From positions 1 to 38,965 of the forward strand of contig CAJJJM010000016.1 in NCBI GenBank assembly GCA_905187815.1: a stretch of DNA of 38,965 nt. The letters are read 5' to 3'. The position numbers were made by a program, and so were the translations under genes. Shown one piece after another: positions 23,859-31,751 of the stretch. Positions within the stretch are counted from its first letter, which is position 1, and the number at the start of each line of letters is the position of its first letter. A model generated the notes under the pieces. It saw nothing but the letters and a program-made list of their open reading frames with translations, was not told the DNA's origin and ran no database searches. The DNA comes from an uncultured Methanomassiliicoccaceae archaeon (GTDB lineage Archaea; Thermoplasmatota; Thermoplasmata; Methanomassiliicoccales; Methanomethylophilaceae).

Positions 23859-24136
23859 TGACCTACGACGGTCTGCTCTCGGTCCTATGTGACATGCATG
23901 CGATTCCGATACTTCTCTTTGTGGAGGAGCGTGGGCAATGCATCAAATCGGATATATACCGCGAGGTCGGCCGTCAGGCCAACATGCCGAAGAAGCTCGA
24001 AATCCTGGCGGACTCGGGACTCATAGATATGGAGCCCAAAGGGGACGGGAGGACTACGACGGTTCTTCTCACGGACAAGGGCGGCCGTATCGTGAAGCTG
24101 CTTCGCGATATCGAAGCCGTCCTGTCCCTACAGTGA
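23855..24136 (+). CDS. Winged-helix protein linked to the cassette 1 surface gene
   Basis: 93 residues (MMTYDGLLSVLCDMHAIPIL). The ATG overlaps the preceding stop in ATGATGA, so it should be translationally coupled. Helices around CIKSDIYREVGRQ and NMPKKLEILADSGLI, followed by a wing (GDGRTTTVLLTDKG) and a last helix, fit a MarR/PadR-like winged helix. By hand count about 69 of 93 residues are identical to the protein at 28386. A plausible role is feedback control of the surface gene's promoter block; that is inference. No sensor domain is present, although a few Cys occur. Confidence 0.85.
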   Translation: MMTYDGLLSVLCDMHAIPILLFVEERGQCIKSDIYREVGRQANMPKKLEILADSGLIDMEPKGDGRTTTVLLTDKGGRIVKLLRDIEAVLSLQ

Positions 24137-24144
24137 CCATAAAG

Positions 24145-24162
24145 CCGTCCCGGAACGGACGG
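24145..24162 (+). terminator. Terminator of cassette 1
   Basis: CCGTCC-CGGAAC-GGACGG, 8 bases after the winged-helix stop. It corresponds to the hairpin at 28676-28693 after cassette 2. Confidence 0.65.
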
Positions 24163-24231
24163 TATTAAACTTATTCAAATGCCGTGTGTTCATACTATGC
24201 TAACACATATTGACCTTCAAGTGGTCTACTC

Positions 24232-24258
24232 TATGTTATTAAGTACCTAATCGAATAC
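24232..24258 (+). promoter_or_regulatory. Conserved promoter block, cassette 2
   Basis: TATGTTATTAAGTACCTAAT, nearly the same as the block at 22294-22320, followed by a less conserved AT-rich stretch before the poly-G tract. Confidence 0.55.
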
Positions 24259-24280
24259 CGTATCAAACAAGTTTGAAAGC

Positions 24281-24289
24281 GGGGGGGGG
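24281..24289 (+). repeat. Poly-G tract (9 G) in the leader of cassette 2
   Basis: Nine consecutive G, followed by CGAACCTTCTGTTT as in cassette 1. The length differs from the 11 G there. Confidence 0.8.
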
Positions 24290-24315
24290 CGAACCTTCTG
24301 TTTCTCCCTCCCGTC

Positions 24316-24329
24316 CCTCCGGAAGGAGG
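24316..24329 (+). promoter_or_regulatory. Shine-Dalgarno hairpin, cassette 2
   Basis: CCTCC-GGAA-GGAGG: the ribosome binding site GGAGG (24325-24329, 4 bases before ATG 24334) is paired in a 5-bp stem closed by a GNRA-type loop. Confidence 0.65.
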
Positions 24330-24333
24330 AAAG

Positions 24334-27300
24334 ATGAAAAGACAATTGATTCTTCTAGCGACGACAGTCATGCTGGTCTCTCTAGTCATGTGCTCGTTTT
24401 CCATGACCTCGGAGGCTGCCGACGACGGATCCGGCACCGGTGAAACGGTCGATCCGGGTAACGTTGTTACATACAAGTACTCGAAAACCGTCAACAATGT
24501 GACCACTGAATACACCATGAATTACATTATCGACACCGAGTCGATGACCGCTGATGTGTACGGATTCCCTGAAAATGTGGACAAGTCCGTCACGAAGATT
24601 CGCATTCCGGGGACGATAACTGTTGATGAAAAAGAATATGTTGTGATGGACATAGCGCCGAACGCCTTCAAAGACAACGATTGGCTCAAGACCGTCACTA
24701 TCGAGGACAATGGATCATCGGACAAGAGGGTTGTCGGCGAGAATGCTTTTGCCAATGCCAGTGCACTATATCTGTTGAATTATCCGGTGAACAGTGTCGG
24801 TGGCGGATTTGTCTCCATTGGTGATGGGGCATTCTCGGGTACAGCCCTTACTAGTCCGAATTTCCAGAAGATCGCGTTCATTGGTACTGATGCGTTCAAG
24901 GATTGTACTAAGCTTACTAGTGCCAACATCAATAATGTGACTGAGATTGGGGATGGAGCGTTCTCTGGATGCACATCTCTTAAGACAGTCAATGCTAAGG
25001 TACTCACCAAAGCCGGTGCCAATGCCTTCAGCGGGTGCACCGCCCTTAAGACAGTCAACGCACAGGAACTAACCAATGTTGGTGTCGGGGTTTTCTCGAG
25101 ATGCACCGCGCTCACCGACGTGTCCCTCGGAGAATGCGACTCGGTTCTGGAACTTTTCAAGGACAGCGCCAAGCTTGAATACATCACAATCGCCGGGGTC
25201 TATCACCCCATCGTGAACGGATCAATCGGTGAATACGACGACACCAACTCCTTGTTCAAGATCGGTTCGAACTATTATCCTACCCTCGCGACGGCGCTGT
25301 CCAACCTCGACGACGGGGAGAAGCTGATGCTTCTGAAGAATCTGGAAGTGTCGTCAGTTTCGATTGAGAATGTGGACGACTTCATATTCGATCTTGGAGG
25401 GAAGACTCTAACCCTCACCTCTTATGACGGCCTGTCACTGTTGAACTCCACAGGTGTTCTGCAGAACGGGGATGTGGTCAGCACATTCAACGGCAAATCG
25501 GAGAAGGAGGAGGCGGTGGCCATCCGTCTGACCGTTCTTTGCGAGCTCACTGTTTCGGGCGTCGATGTTGTTATTCAAAGCACATCCAAGGATGCTACGT
25601 GGAACAACTCCGGATTCGTACTCGAAAGCCAGTCCAAGCTGACGATGGAGAACGGCTCAACCGTTTCGTCCGAACTATCCGATGCTGCTTACGGCTCGGT
25701 TGGCGTGGTTATTCTCGGTCCCGGCAGTGAAAAAACGTCTCCTACGGAACTTATCATCAACAAGGGGGTTTCCATAACGGTGGGTCAGTACGGCATATCC
25801 GGAAACGGTAGCATCATTCTGGAAGATGACATCGGCGATGACACCGGAAGTGGTGAACAGGGGACCGGAGTCACCACCCAGGACGAGGGGGGCGACCCCG
25901 CCTCAGTCAAAAAGGACTTCAGGAACACATCCATAACCATCAGCGGTGCCAACGTCTCGGCGAAGTACGGGTGGGGTATCTACCATCCACAGATTGGGAC
26001 GCTTGTCGTCAAGGACGGGGCGATCATCTCCGGAGTCACCGGAATCGAGATGCGCTCCGGATCTCTGACTGTCGACGGAGCGACTATCACCGCCGACGAA
26101 GATTACAGATCAGATTCAACCAGCGAGGCTTCGTCCGTCTACGGAGCCGCCATAGCCGTGGCACCATACAGGAGCGCTGACGAGCTCGGTACGGTGACCG
26201 TGAACATCGTTGACGGGAACTTTGAGGGCGGCGTGGCGTTCGCCCAGTCCAACCCCGACAAAGTCACCGATCCGGGATTCGACTTCTCCATCTCCGGAGG
26301 GACTTTCACATCGAACGGAACGGACACGACCACCCAGAGCACGTACCCGGCAGTCGTCACGACCGAGGATGAGATCGAAGAGAGGTTCATCACGGGCGGC
26401 ACGTTCAAGAGCGGAACGGAGAACGACGACACGCTCACGGATTATGTGGATTCTGCCTATGACCTCATTGATGGAACCGTCGTGGTCGATAAGACCGCAT
26501 CCGTCGCCACAATCGGGAACAGGTACTACTCCTCGCTCGCATCGGCCATCGCTGACGCGGGGGAGAACGATGTCATCTACCTGTTCAACGATGTCAATGA
26601 GAACATCACCATCCCGTCAGGCAAGACCATCATCCTCGATCTCAACGGCAACATGCTCCAGAGTCCCGTAGATTCCACCGAGGATCTGATCGTCGTCGAA
26701 TCGGGTGGGAATCTGACCATCTGGGCCACCGACGGCGGCACCGTGGACTGCACGGTCAACGGCAGGGCATGTCTCGTCAATAACGGGACCGTCGTCATCG
26801 AGGGCGGTGACTTCATCCGTTCCAAGCAGGCCTTTGATACCGAATATCCCGCTACAGGCGGGTCCTGGAAGCACACCCACTACGTCATCGAGAACGACGG
26901 GACCATGAGGATTGAAGGCGGATCCTTCATCATGGGATTCAAGAACGATTCCACAGAGGGTGGCTACTACCTCGGCAACGTGTCGTCCGTCATAACCAAC
27001 GGACAGACCAACACGTCCGGCTCCGCTAAGCTGACGATCAACGGCGGTGATTTCATCGGAGCCGCGAACATCGTCAAGAACAACAGCGGTGTGCTCACCA
27101 TCACCGACGGGACGTTCACCATGGACAACAGGGCCCACAGGTGGGTAGGCGGCAACAACATGGTCCAGAACGCTCCTGACTCCACGATGAACATCACCGG
27201 CGGCGACTTCTACGCCTACGGATACGGCGGTGCCATCGACGATGACGACTGGGCTCGCAACGGGATCTACAACTCCGGAACGGCGAACGTGTCCGGAATC

Positions 27301-28389
27301 ACCCTTACGATGGAGGGCCAGTACAGCAACGGAATCGTCCAGTCAACCTCGGCTACTGGGAACATGAGCCTCAGAGACAGCACCGTAACGGTCGATGTCA
27401 ACGATCCCACCAGCCATGCCATCGTTGCAAACGACAGCGCATCGGACCGCCAGCTGACAATCAGCTCCGGAACGTACACCGGAACGATCGATGCCGCTTC
27501 CCCCGAACTGCAGATCACAGGTGGAACGTATTCGGAGGACGTGTCCGATTATCTACCCACAGGGCTAGGCATGGAGCAGGATGAGAACGGCAACTATGTC
27601 GTCACAGCGCCCGTCCGTTTCGACGTTGACAGCATCGGTGTGTTCTCCGACAGCTTCAGACTCCCCGTCACGATCGCCGAGGGGGCGACTGTCGATTACC
27701 AGCTGCCCAATGGTTTCTCCATCAAAGGGGACCTTGTCACCATTTCCGATTCCGTCTCCGAAGGTACATACAAGATAACGGCGACTTCGACCGTCGCAGG
27801 CGTAGTTCATACTGCGACTCTGAGTGTCACGGTTGAGGACATGGGCATCGCATCTGAAGAGTCCGGCGTCGATCTTATCATCGTCTCGTCCGCCGAATCT
27901 AAGGGGGAGTTCTTGGAACGCTACGACGAGATGGTCGGTGTACCCGATGGTGTTTTGACTGACAGCGATTGGCTGATCATCGACGTCTCCAGGGTGGACG
28001 GTCTTACCGATCCTGTTTCGTTCTCCATAACGGTTCCCGGACTGAGCGAAACCGACGGAGTGGCGTTCTACGCTGCTCATTTCGGTATCACGGTGGACAA
28101 CCCCGAGTGTGTAATCGATGGTGATAGCTTAATCATCACTCCCAGTTCGTTCAGCACATTTGCAATCGTGCCGTACCTGGTATCGGTTGATCCAGATCCG
28201 GAGCCCACGCCCGATCCCGGCTGGAACCCCGGCTGGGACGATGACGACGACTACGTCCCGCCGATCTACGTGCCCAGCGGTTCATCCTCATCCGACGATG
28301 ACACCGTCAAGATCGTCGCCTGCGCCGCAGCCGCAGTCGTCGCAGCCATCATGGCAGCGTTTCTGATCCTCGGACACAGGAGGGAATGA
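24334..28389 (+). CDS. Very large secreted LRR_5 / beta-helix surface protein with C-terminal anchor (cassette 2)
   Basis: 1351 residues. Signal sequence MKRQLILLATTVMLVSLVMCSF. Residues about 90-290 are BspA-like LRR_5 repeats (DGAFSGCTSLKTVNA, NAFSGCTALKTVNAQ, VFSRCTALTDVSL). The long middle is beta-helix-like with two copies of a domain start (NYYPTLATALSNLDDGEKL and NRYYSSLASAIADAGENDV) followed by LDLNGN or DLGGKTL motifs and many GG-D/T-F turns. Near the C-terminus lie Ig-like segments, then WDDDDDYVPPIYVP, an acidic Ser spacer, IVACAAAAVVAAIMAAFLIL and GHRRE. It is probably an adhesin or cell-surface fibre. It overlaps the following winged-helix gene by ATGATGA, exactly as in cassette 1. 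Confidence 0.87.
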   Translation: MKRQLILLATTVMLVSLVMCSFSMTSEAADDGSGTGETVDPGNVVTYKYSKTVNNVTTEYTMNYIIDTESMTADVYGFPENVDKSVTKIRIPGTITVDEKEYVVMDIAPNAFKDNDWLKTVTIEDNGSSDKRVVGENAFANASALYLLNYPVNSVGGGFVSIGDGAFSGTALTSPNFQKIAFIGTDAFKDCTKLTSANINNVTEIGDGAFSGCTSLKTVNAKVLTKAGANAFSGCTALKTVNAQELTNVGVGVFSRCTALTDVSLGECDSVLELFKDSAKLEYITIAGVYHPIVNGSIGEYDDTNSLFKIGSNYYPTLATALSNLDDGEKLMLLKNLEVSSVSIENVDDFIFDLGGKTLTLTSYDGLSLLNSTGVLQNGDVVSTFNGKSEKEEAVAIRLTVLCELTVSGVDVVIQSTSKDATWNNSGFVLESQSKLTMENGSTVSSELSDAAYGSVGVVILGPGSEKTSPTELIINKGVSITVGQYGISGNGSIILEDDIGDDTGSGEQGTGVTTQDEGGDPASVKKDFRNTSITISGANVSAKYGWGIYHPQIGTLVVKDGAIISGVTGIEMRSGSLTVDGATITADEDYRSDSTSEASSVYGAAIAVAPYRSADELGTVTVNIVDGNFEGGVAFAQSNPDKVTDPGFDFSISGGTFTSNGTDTTTQSTYPAVVTTEDEIEERFITGGTFKSGTENDDTLTDYVDSAYDLIDGTVVVDKTASVATIGNRYYSSLASAIADAGENDVIYLFNDVNENITIPSGKTIILDLNGNMLQSPVDSTEDLIVVESGGNLTIWATDGGTVDCTVNGRACLVNNGTVVIEGGDFIRSKQAFDTEYPATGGSWKHTHYVIENDGTMRIEGGSFIMGFKNDSTEGGYYLGNVSSVITNGQTNTSGSAKLTINGGDFIGAANIVKNNSGVLTITDGTFTMDNRAHRWVGGNNMVQNAPDSTMNITGGDFYAYGYGGAIDDDDWARNGIYNSGTANVSGITLTMEGQYSNGIVQSTSATGNMSLRDSTVTVDVNDPTSHAIVANDSASDRQLTISSGTYTGTIDAASPELQITGGTYSEDVSDYLPTGLGMEQDENGNYVVTAPVRFDVDSIGVFSDSFRLPVTIAEGATVDYQLPNGFSIKGDLVTISDSVSEGTYKITATSTVAGVVHTATLSVTVEDMGIASEESGVDLIIVSSAESKGEFLERYDEMVGVPDGVLTDSDWLIIDVSRVDGLTDPVSFSITVPGLSETDGVAFYAAHFGITVDNPECVIDGDSLIITPSSFSTFAIVPYLVSVDPDPEPTPDPGWNPGWDDDDDYVPPIYVPSGSSSSDDDTVKIVACAAAAVVAAIMAAFLILGHRRE

Positions 28390-28667
28390 TGACGTACGAC
28401 GGTCCGCTCTTGGTATTGTGCGACACGCATGCGATACCCATCCTGCTCTACATAGGAGAACATGGGCGCTGCATCAAATCGGACATCTACCGCGAGGTGG
28501 CCCGTCACGCCAACATGCCGAAGAAGATAGACGCCCTCGCCGACTCCGGACTCATAGAGCTGGAGCCCTCGGAGGGCGGGAGGACCACCACGGTCCTCCT
28601 AACGGACATGGGCGGCCGTGTCGTGAAGCTGCTTCGCGACATCGATTCCATCCTGTCCTCACAGTGA
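28386..28667 (+). CDS. Winged-helix protein linked to the cassette 2 surface gene
   Basis: 93 residues (MMTYDGPLLVLCDTHAIPIL), paralogue of the protein at 23855. Differences cluster in the N-terminal 30 residues, the stretch just before the wing (LEPSEGG versus MEPKGDG) and the last residues, while CIKSDIYREV and GRTTTVLLTD are unchanged. If both bind DNA the recognition helix is therefore probably similar, and cross-regulation of the two conserved promoter blocks is possible. It starts inside the stop of the giant surface gene and is the last gene before a terminator. Confidence 0.85.
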   Translation: MMTYDGPLLVLCDTHAIPILLYIGEHGRCIKSDIYREVARHANMPKKIDALADSGLIELEPSEGGRTTTVLLTDMGGRVVKLLRDIDSILSSQ

Positions 28668-28675
28668 CCTCAAAG

Positions 28676-28693
28676 CCGTCCCGGAAGGGACGG
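28676..28693 (+). terminator. Terminator of cassette 2
   Basis: CCGTCCC-GGAA-GGGACGG is a perfect 7-bp stem with a GGAA loop, followed by AAAAATCTTCTTT, 8 bases after the stop. Confidence 0.7.
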
Positions 28694-28711
28694 AAAAATC
28701 TTCTTTAAAAC

Positions 28712-28730
28712 AGAGGCACATTGTGCCTCT
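28712..28730. terminator. Second inverted repeat after cassette 2
   Basis: AGAGGCACA-T-TGTGCCTCT is a 9-bp inverted repeat around a single base. It may be a back-up bidirectional terminator or a protein-binding palindrome. Confidence 0.45.
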
Positions 28731-28920
28731 TACCAACAAACTTACTATCCTGTCTCTCTTGAGTCGGATCATTTTATTGATTGGTGGTTCAATGCATGGG
28801 TTTTTCAGAACTCTATTCGTCTAATCAGATATCGAGATGTATCTTTTAGTCCTTTGAACAATGATGAATTCATAGACTACACTATGAACAACAGAAATCA
28901 AATACGATTGATTAAGAGGG
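28731..28920. other. AT-rich intergenic stretch without a gene
   Basis: About 190 bases, visibly AT-richer than the flanks and between two convergent units. I see no open frame with a start, no tRNA and no repeats. Confidence 0.4.
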
Positions 28921-28922
28921 TC

Positions 28923-28956
28923 GGTCCCGGATGCCGTTGTATCGGTCTCCGGGACC
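28923..28956 (-). terminator. Terminator of the aminotransferase gene
   Basis: GGTCCCGG and CCGGGACC arms (8 bp) with an 18-base loop, about 30 bases past the aminotransferase stop at 28988. Confidence 0.5.
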
Positions 28957-28987
28957 ATCTGATGGTTTAACGTAACGGATGGGGTGT

Positions 28988-30199
28988 TCAAGCGGTGCGG
29001 TGTTTGATGAAGCGTTCCAACTTGTCGTAAGCCTCCTCCAGGACCTCCATCGGAGGCAGCGTGATCGTCCTGAAGTGTCCGCTTCCGAACTCCGGGTCGA
29101 ATCCCGAACCGTGCACGACGACGACTCCCTCCTCCGCGATCAGGTCCAGCACGAAGTCCTTATCAGTCTTCCACGGCGTGCCGTCCAGGTCTATGCTCGG
29201 GAACATGTAGAACGCCCCCTTGGCCCTGCGGGTGCTGATGCGGTCGATCTCGTTCAGCCTCTTGTAGGTGAACTCCGCCCTGGCCTTCAGCTTCCTGTTC
29301 AGGTCCTCGATGTAGTCCTGGGGCCCCTGGAGCGATGCCCTGGCCGCGGCCTGGCAGGGCACGTTCGCGCATATCCTCGCCCTGAACTGCTTCATCATGC
29401 CCTCGCGGACCTCGTCCATGAGGCCGTACTTGTCCATGAAGTAGCAGTACCCCATCCTCCATCCGGGCATCAGGTTGACCTTGGAGAACCCGTTGAAGAT
29501 GACCCTGGGCACGTCGTCCGACAGCTCGGAGGCGGAGAAGTATTCTCCTTCCATGATGATCTTGTCGTAGATCTCGTCGGATATCAGGGGGATGTCGTAC
29601 TCCGCGGCGATATCCCCGATCTCCTTCACGGTCTTCTCCCCGTAGACCGCGCCGGTGGGGTTGTTGGGGTTGATCATGATCAGGGCCTTGGTCCTGTTCG
29701 TGATCCTCCTGCGGATCAAGTCGGTGTCGATCCTCCAGTCCTCCTCCTCGATCTGCCTGTAGGAGACCGTCCTGCCCTCGTAGAAGTTGATGTACTGGGC
29801 GTAGGATGGGTATCCGGGTCCGGGTACGAGGATTTCGTCCCCCGGCTCGATGAGTGTTCCCATCATGACGTTGATGCACTCGCTCACGCCGGCGGTGACG
29901 TAGACGTCCTGCGGCGTGATGACCGCGCCGTGCTTCTCGTACTCCCTCTGGACGATGGCCTCGCGCAGGTCCAGGTTCCCCTGGGAGTCCCCGTAGCCGT
30001 TGTCGGTCTCGTCCACCGCGGCCCTGAGGGTGGCCTTGAAGTACTCGGGGGTCTCGAAGTCCCACTTGTTGGGGTCGCCGATGTTGAGATCAAGGAGCTT
30101 CTTGCCCGCTTTGGCGGCAGCGGCGGCGGGAACCGTGACCTCACGGATTGCGTAGTTCATTCCCATCGACCTTCTTGATGCCTTGATCTTCGTCTTCAT
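28988..30199 (-). CDS. Class I/II aminotransferase, alanine-transaminase-like
   Basis: 403 residues. A PLP enzyme: Lys240 in NGFSKVNLMPGWRMGY forms the Schiff base, NPNNPTG (177-183) and DEIYDK (208-213) are the usual fold-type I signatures, and the substrate-carboxylate Arg is in SGHFRTITLPP. The SKVNLMPGWRMGY and HGSGFDPEFGSGHFR stretches are like AlaA/alanine-pyruvate transaminases, though aspartate transaminase cannot be excluded. ATG 30199 is about 27 bases from an AT-rich palindromic promoter shared with the divergent gene at 30282. Confidence 0.9.
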   Translation of the reverse strand: MKTKIKASRRSMGMNYAIREVTVPAAAAAKAGKKLLDLNIGDPNKWDFETPEYFKATLRAAVDETDNGYGDSQGNLDLREAIVQREYEKHGAVITPQDVYVTAGVSECINVMMGTLIEPGDEILVPGPGYPSYAQYINFYEGRTVSYRQIEEEDWRIDTDLIRRRITNRTKALIMINPNNPTGAVYGEKTVKEIGDIAAEYDIPLISDEIYDKIIMEGEYFSASELSDDVPRVIFNGFSKVNLMPGWRMGYCYFMDKYGLMDEVREGMMKQFRARICANVPCQAAARASLQGPQDYIEDLNRKLKARAEFTYKRLNEIDRISTRRAKGAFYMFPSIDLDGTPWKTDKDFVLDLIAEEGVVVVHGSGFDPEFGSGHFRTITLPPMEVLEEAYDKLERFIKHRTA

Positions 30200-30221
30200 A
30201 AGCGATCGTCGCCGTTATCGG

Positions 30222-30237
30222 ATTTTATTATAAAATT
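30222..30237. promoter_or_regulatory. Shared divergent promoter
   Basis: ATTTTA-TTA-TAAAAT is an inverted repeat that can serve as TATA box in both directions: about 25 bases before ATG 30199 on the minus strand and 50-75 bases before the plus-strand gene. Confidence 0.5.
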
Positions 30238-30281
30238 CCCTTTGTCGCCATCTATTTCCATGGCCTCCTCCATCCAGCCAC

Positions 30282-31328
30282 ATGCGCGCCGCCACATCCA
30301 TGATGCTGTTCTCGTTCAGACGCCGCAAGCAGGCCGAAGATGCCGGTGAGAGGTCCGACAAGAGGATGCTCACGCCGGTCCTGGACTCCATACACGGCGC
30401 CCACCTCGACGGTGGCGCAATCATTCTGTGGAAAGGGATCGGCGGGGGCAGCTATCCGGCAAGAGAGGTGGGCCCGTGGATCCTCGACGAGACCGGGTCT
30501 GGGAAGTTCCGTCTGGTGTACCAGCCGACCACCACCACGGGGACACCCACAGGCCCTCCGGTGGCCTCAGCGAACGAGGTCTCCAGGTCCGTGGCGCAGT
30601 CGGTGATCCGCAGTCAGGAGCTGAGCGGGATGCTCAGCGTGTACACCCCGGGGGAGAGCGACGCCCTCGAGATGATGAGGGGCATGCTGGGGTACGAGCC
30701 CCTGCATTTCGACTTCTCGGTCGGCTATCTCAACGCCAACCTGCGCAACATGCGCCGCCGCACTTGGACTGGGGACGAGGGCCTCACGGGGCCGATGTGC
30801 CTCTTCGGGGAGTATCTGGGCGACGGGGATTCCATAGACCTGCCGGAGAACGCCGAGATGAAGATGGACTTCGGCCTGGGGTTCCACAAGCATCCGGAGA
30901 GGGATGCCGTAGTGCTCGCCAGGGACCTGGGCGGGATCGAGTTCGGGTTGGTGGAGCCGGATCGGGATGAGGTGTCGAAGGTCAGACCCGGTTCGTTCAG
31001 GGTGCTGATGGAGCTCTCCAGGATCCAGTTCCTCGAGGACTCCGCCGCGCCGGTGGCGATGTCGGACATCGACGTTCCGAGGGAGACGGCCCTGGCGATT
31101 TGCGCGGACAGGATTCGCAGTGGGGGGCTCGGCGTGTACACCCCGGAACGGGATGACGCGCTCGAACTCATAAGGGAGGCCAACAGGGGCAAGCGTCCCA
31201 CCGAGACTACCGATGTGCCCGAGCTCAACGGCATGTCATGCTTCTGCAGGAAGGACTACGACGGTTCCAGGCCAAGGGCGGCCTACGGGATCCCGTCCGA
31301 GAAGGAAGTCGTTTCGGGGGACGATTGA
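30282..31328 (+). CDS. Unknown protein with an internal repeat
   Basis: 348 residues; start uncertain (ATG 30282, 30300 or 30303, no clear Shine-Dalgarno). I do not recognise a family. There is no signal peptide or membrane segment; composition is acidic, and the N-terminus is basic (FRRRKQ). LSVYTPGESDALEMMRGML (about residue 115) recurs as LGVYTPERDDALELIREAN (about residue 283), indicating that the protein consists of two related halves or contains a duplicated ligand-binding element. It is probably cytoplasmic. It is transcribed divergently from the aminotransferase. Confidence 0.75.
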   Translation: MRAATSMMLFSFRRRKQAEDAGERSDKRMLTPVLDSIHGAHLDGGAIILWKGIGGGSYPAREVGPWILDETGSGKFRLVYQPTTTTGTPTGPPVASANEVSRSVAQSVIRSQELSGMLSVYTPGESDALEMMRGMLGYEPLHFDFSVGYLNANLRNMRRRTWTGDEGLTGPMCLFGEYLGDGDSIDLPENAEMKMDFGLGFHKHPERDAVVLARDLGGIEFGLVEPDRDEVSKVRPGSFRVLMELSRIQFLEDSAAPVAMSDIDVPRETALAICADRIRSGGLGVYTPERDDALELIREANRGKRPTETTDVPELNGMSCFCRKDYDGSRPRAAYGIPSEKEVVSGDD

Positions 31329-31337
31329 CCGTCCCCC
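31316..31337 (+). terminator. Hairpin at the end of the unknown gene
   Basis: GGGGGAC and GTCCCCC arms (7 bp) with an 8-base loop that contains the stop codon of the 30282 gene; convergent with the DUF6951 gene. Confidence 0.45.
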
Positions 31338-31345
31338 TCGCAGGG

Positions 31346-31660
31346 TCACTCGAGGTCGATGGTGACGTTCCTCTTGAGGCCCAGGTCGCCTGCGGCCTCC
31401 ACCGACTTCACGATGGCGCACGGCACGGGGCAGGCGGTGTGGCGGATGTTCTCCGTCGCCCAGGCGTAGACCTTGGATTCGCTGAAGGGCGCGCCGACCT
31501 CCTCCCAGGAGACTATGGGCGGCACGGGGTTCTTGGAGACCATCGGGCAGTCGCTCTCGATCCTGATGTTCACGGTCATCATGTCGTCGGCGAGGGTGGC
31601 GTAGATCGTGGTCGTCTTCTGGCAGACGCCTGCTTTGACTGTGGTCTTGCATTCCGACAC
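31346..31660 (-). CDS. DUF6951-type conserved archaeal protein
   Basis: 104 residues from a GTG at 31660 (MSECKTTVKAGVCQKTTTIYA). An in-frame TTG at 31690 is too close to the TATA box. The conserved elements are the early Cys in KAGVC, IRIESDCPMV, and the HTACPVPCAIVKSVEAAG block with its paired Cys, which I associate with the small DUF6951 family of methanogens. The Cys pattern suggests a metal or Fe-S site, but the function is unknown. The gene lies downstream of purA behind a terminator and has its own promoter. Confidence 0.78.
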   Translation of the reverse strand: MSECKTTVKAGVCQKTTTIYATLADDMMTVNIRIESDCPMVSKNPVPPIVSWEEVGAPFSESKVYAWATENIRHTACPVPCAIVKSVEAAGDLGLKRNVTIDLE

Positions 31661-31692
31661 GGTATCACTGCGGATGGAACCGTCGACCAACG

Positions 31693-31700
31693 ATATATAA
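31693..31700 (-). promoter_or_regulatory. TATA box of the DUF6951 gene
   Basis: Minus-strand TTATATAT. The transcript should begin near 31673, which supports GTG 31660 as start. Confidence 0.55.
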
Positions 31701-31729
31701 GGATGTCGGGATTTCTTAAAAGGGGATGC

Positions 31730-31744
31730 GGGGGTTGAACCCCC
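31730..31744 (-). terminator. Terminator of purA
   Basis: GGGGG-TTGAA-CCCCC (7 bp if T/A pairs are counted) followed in the minus direction by GCATCCCCTTTT, just after the purA stop. Confidence 0.65.
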
Positions 31745-31751
31745 ATCAGTT

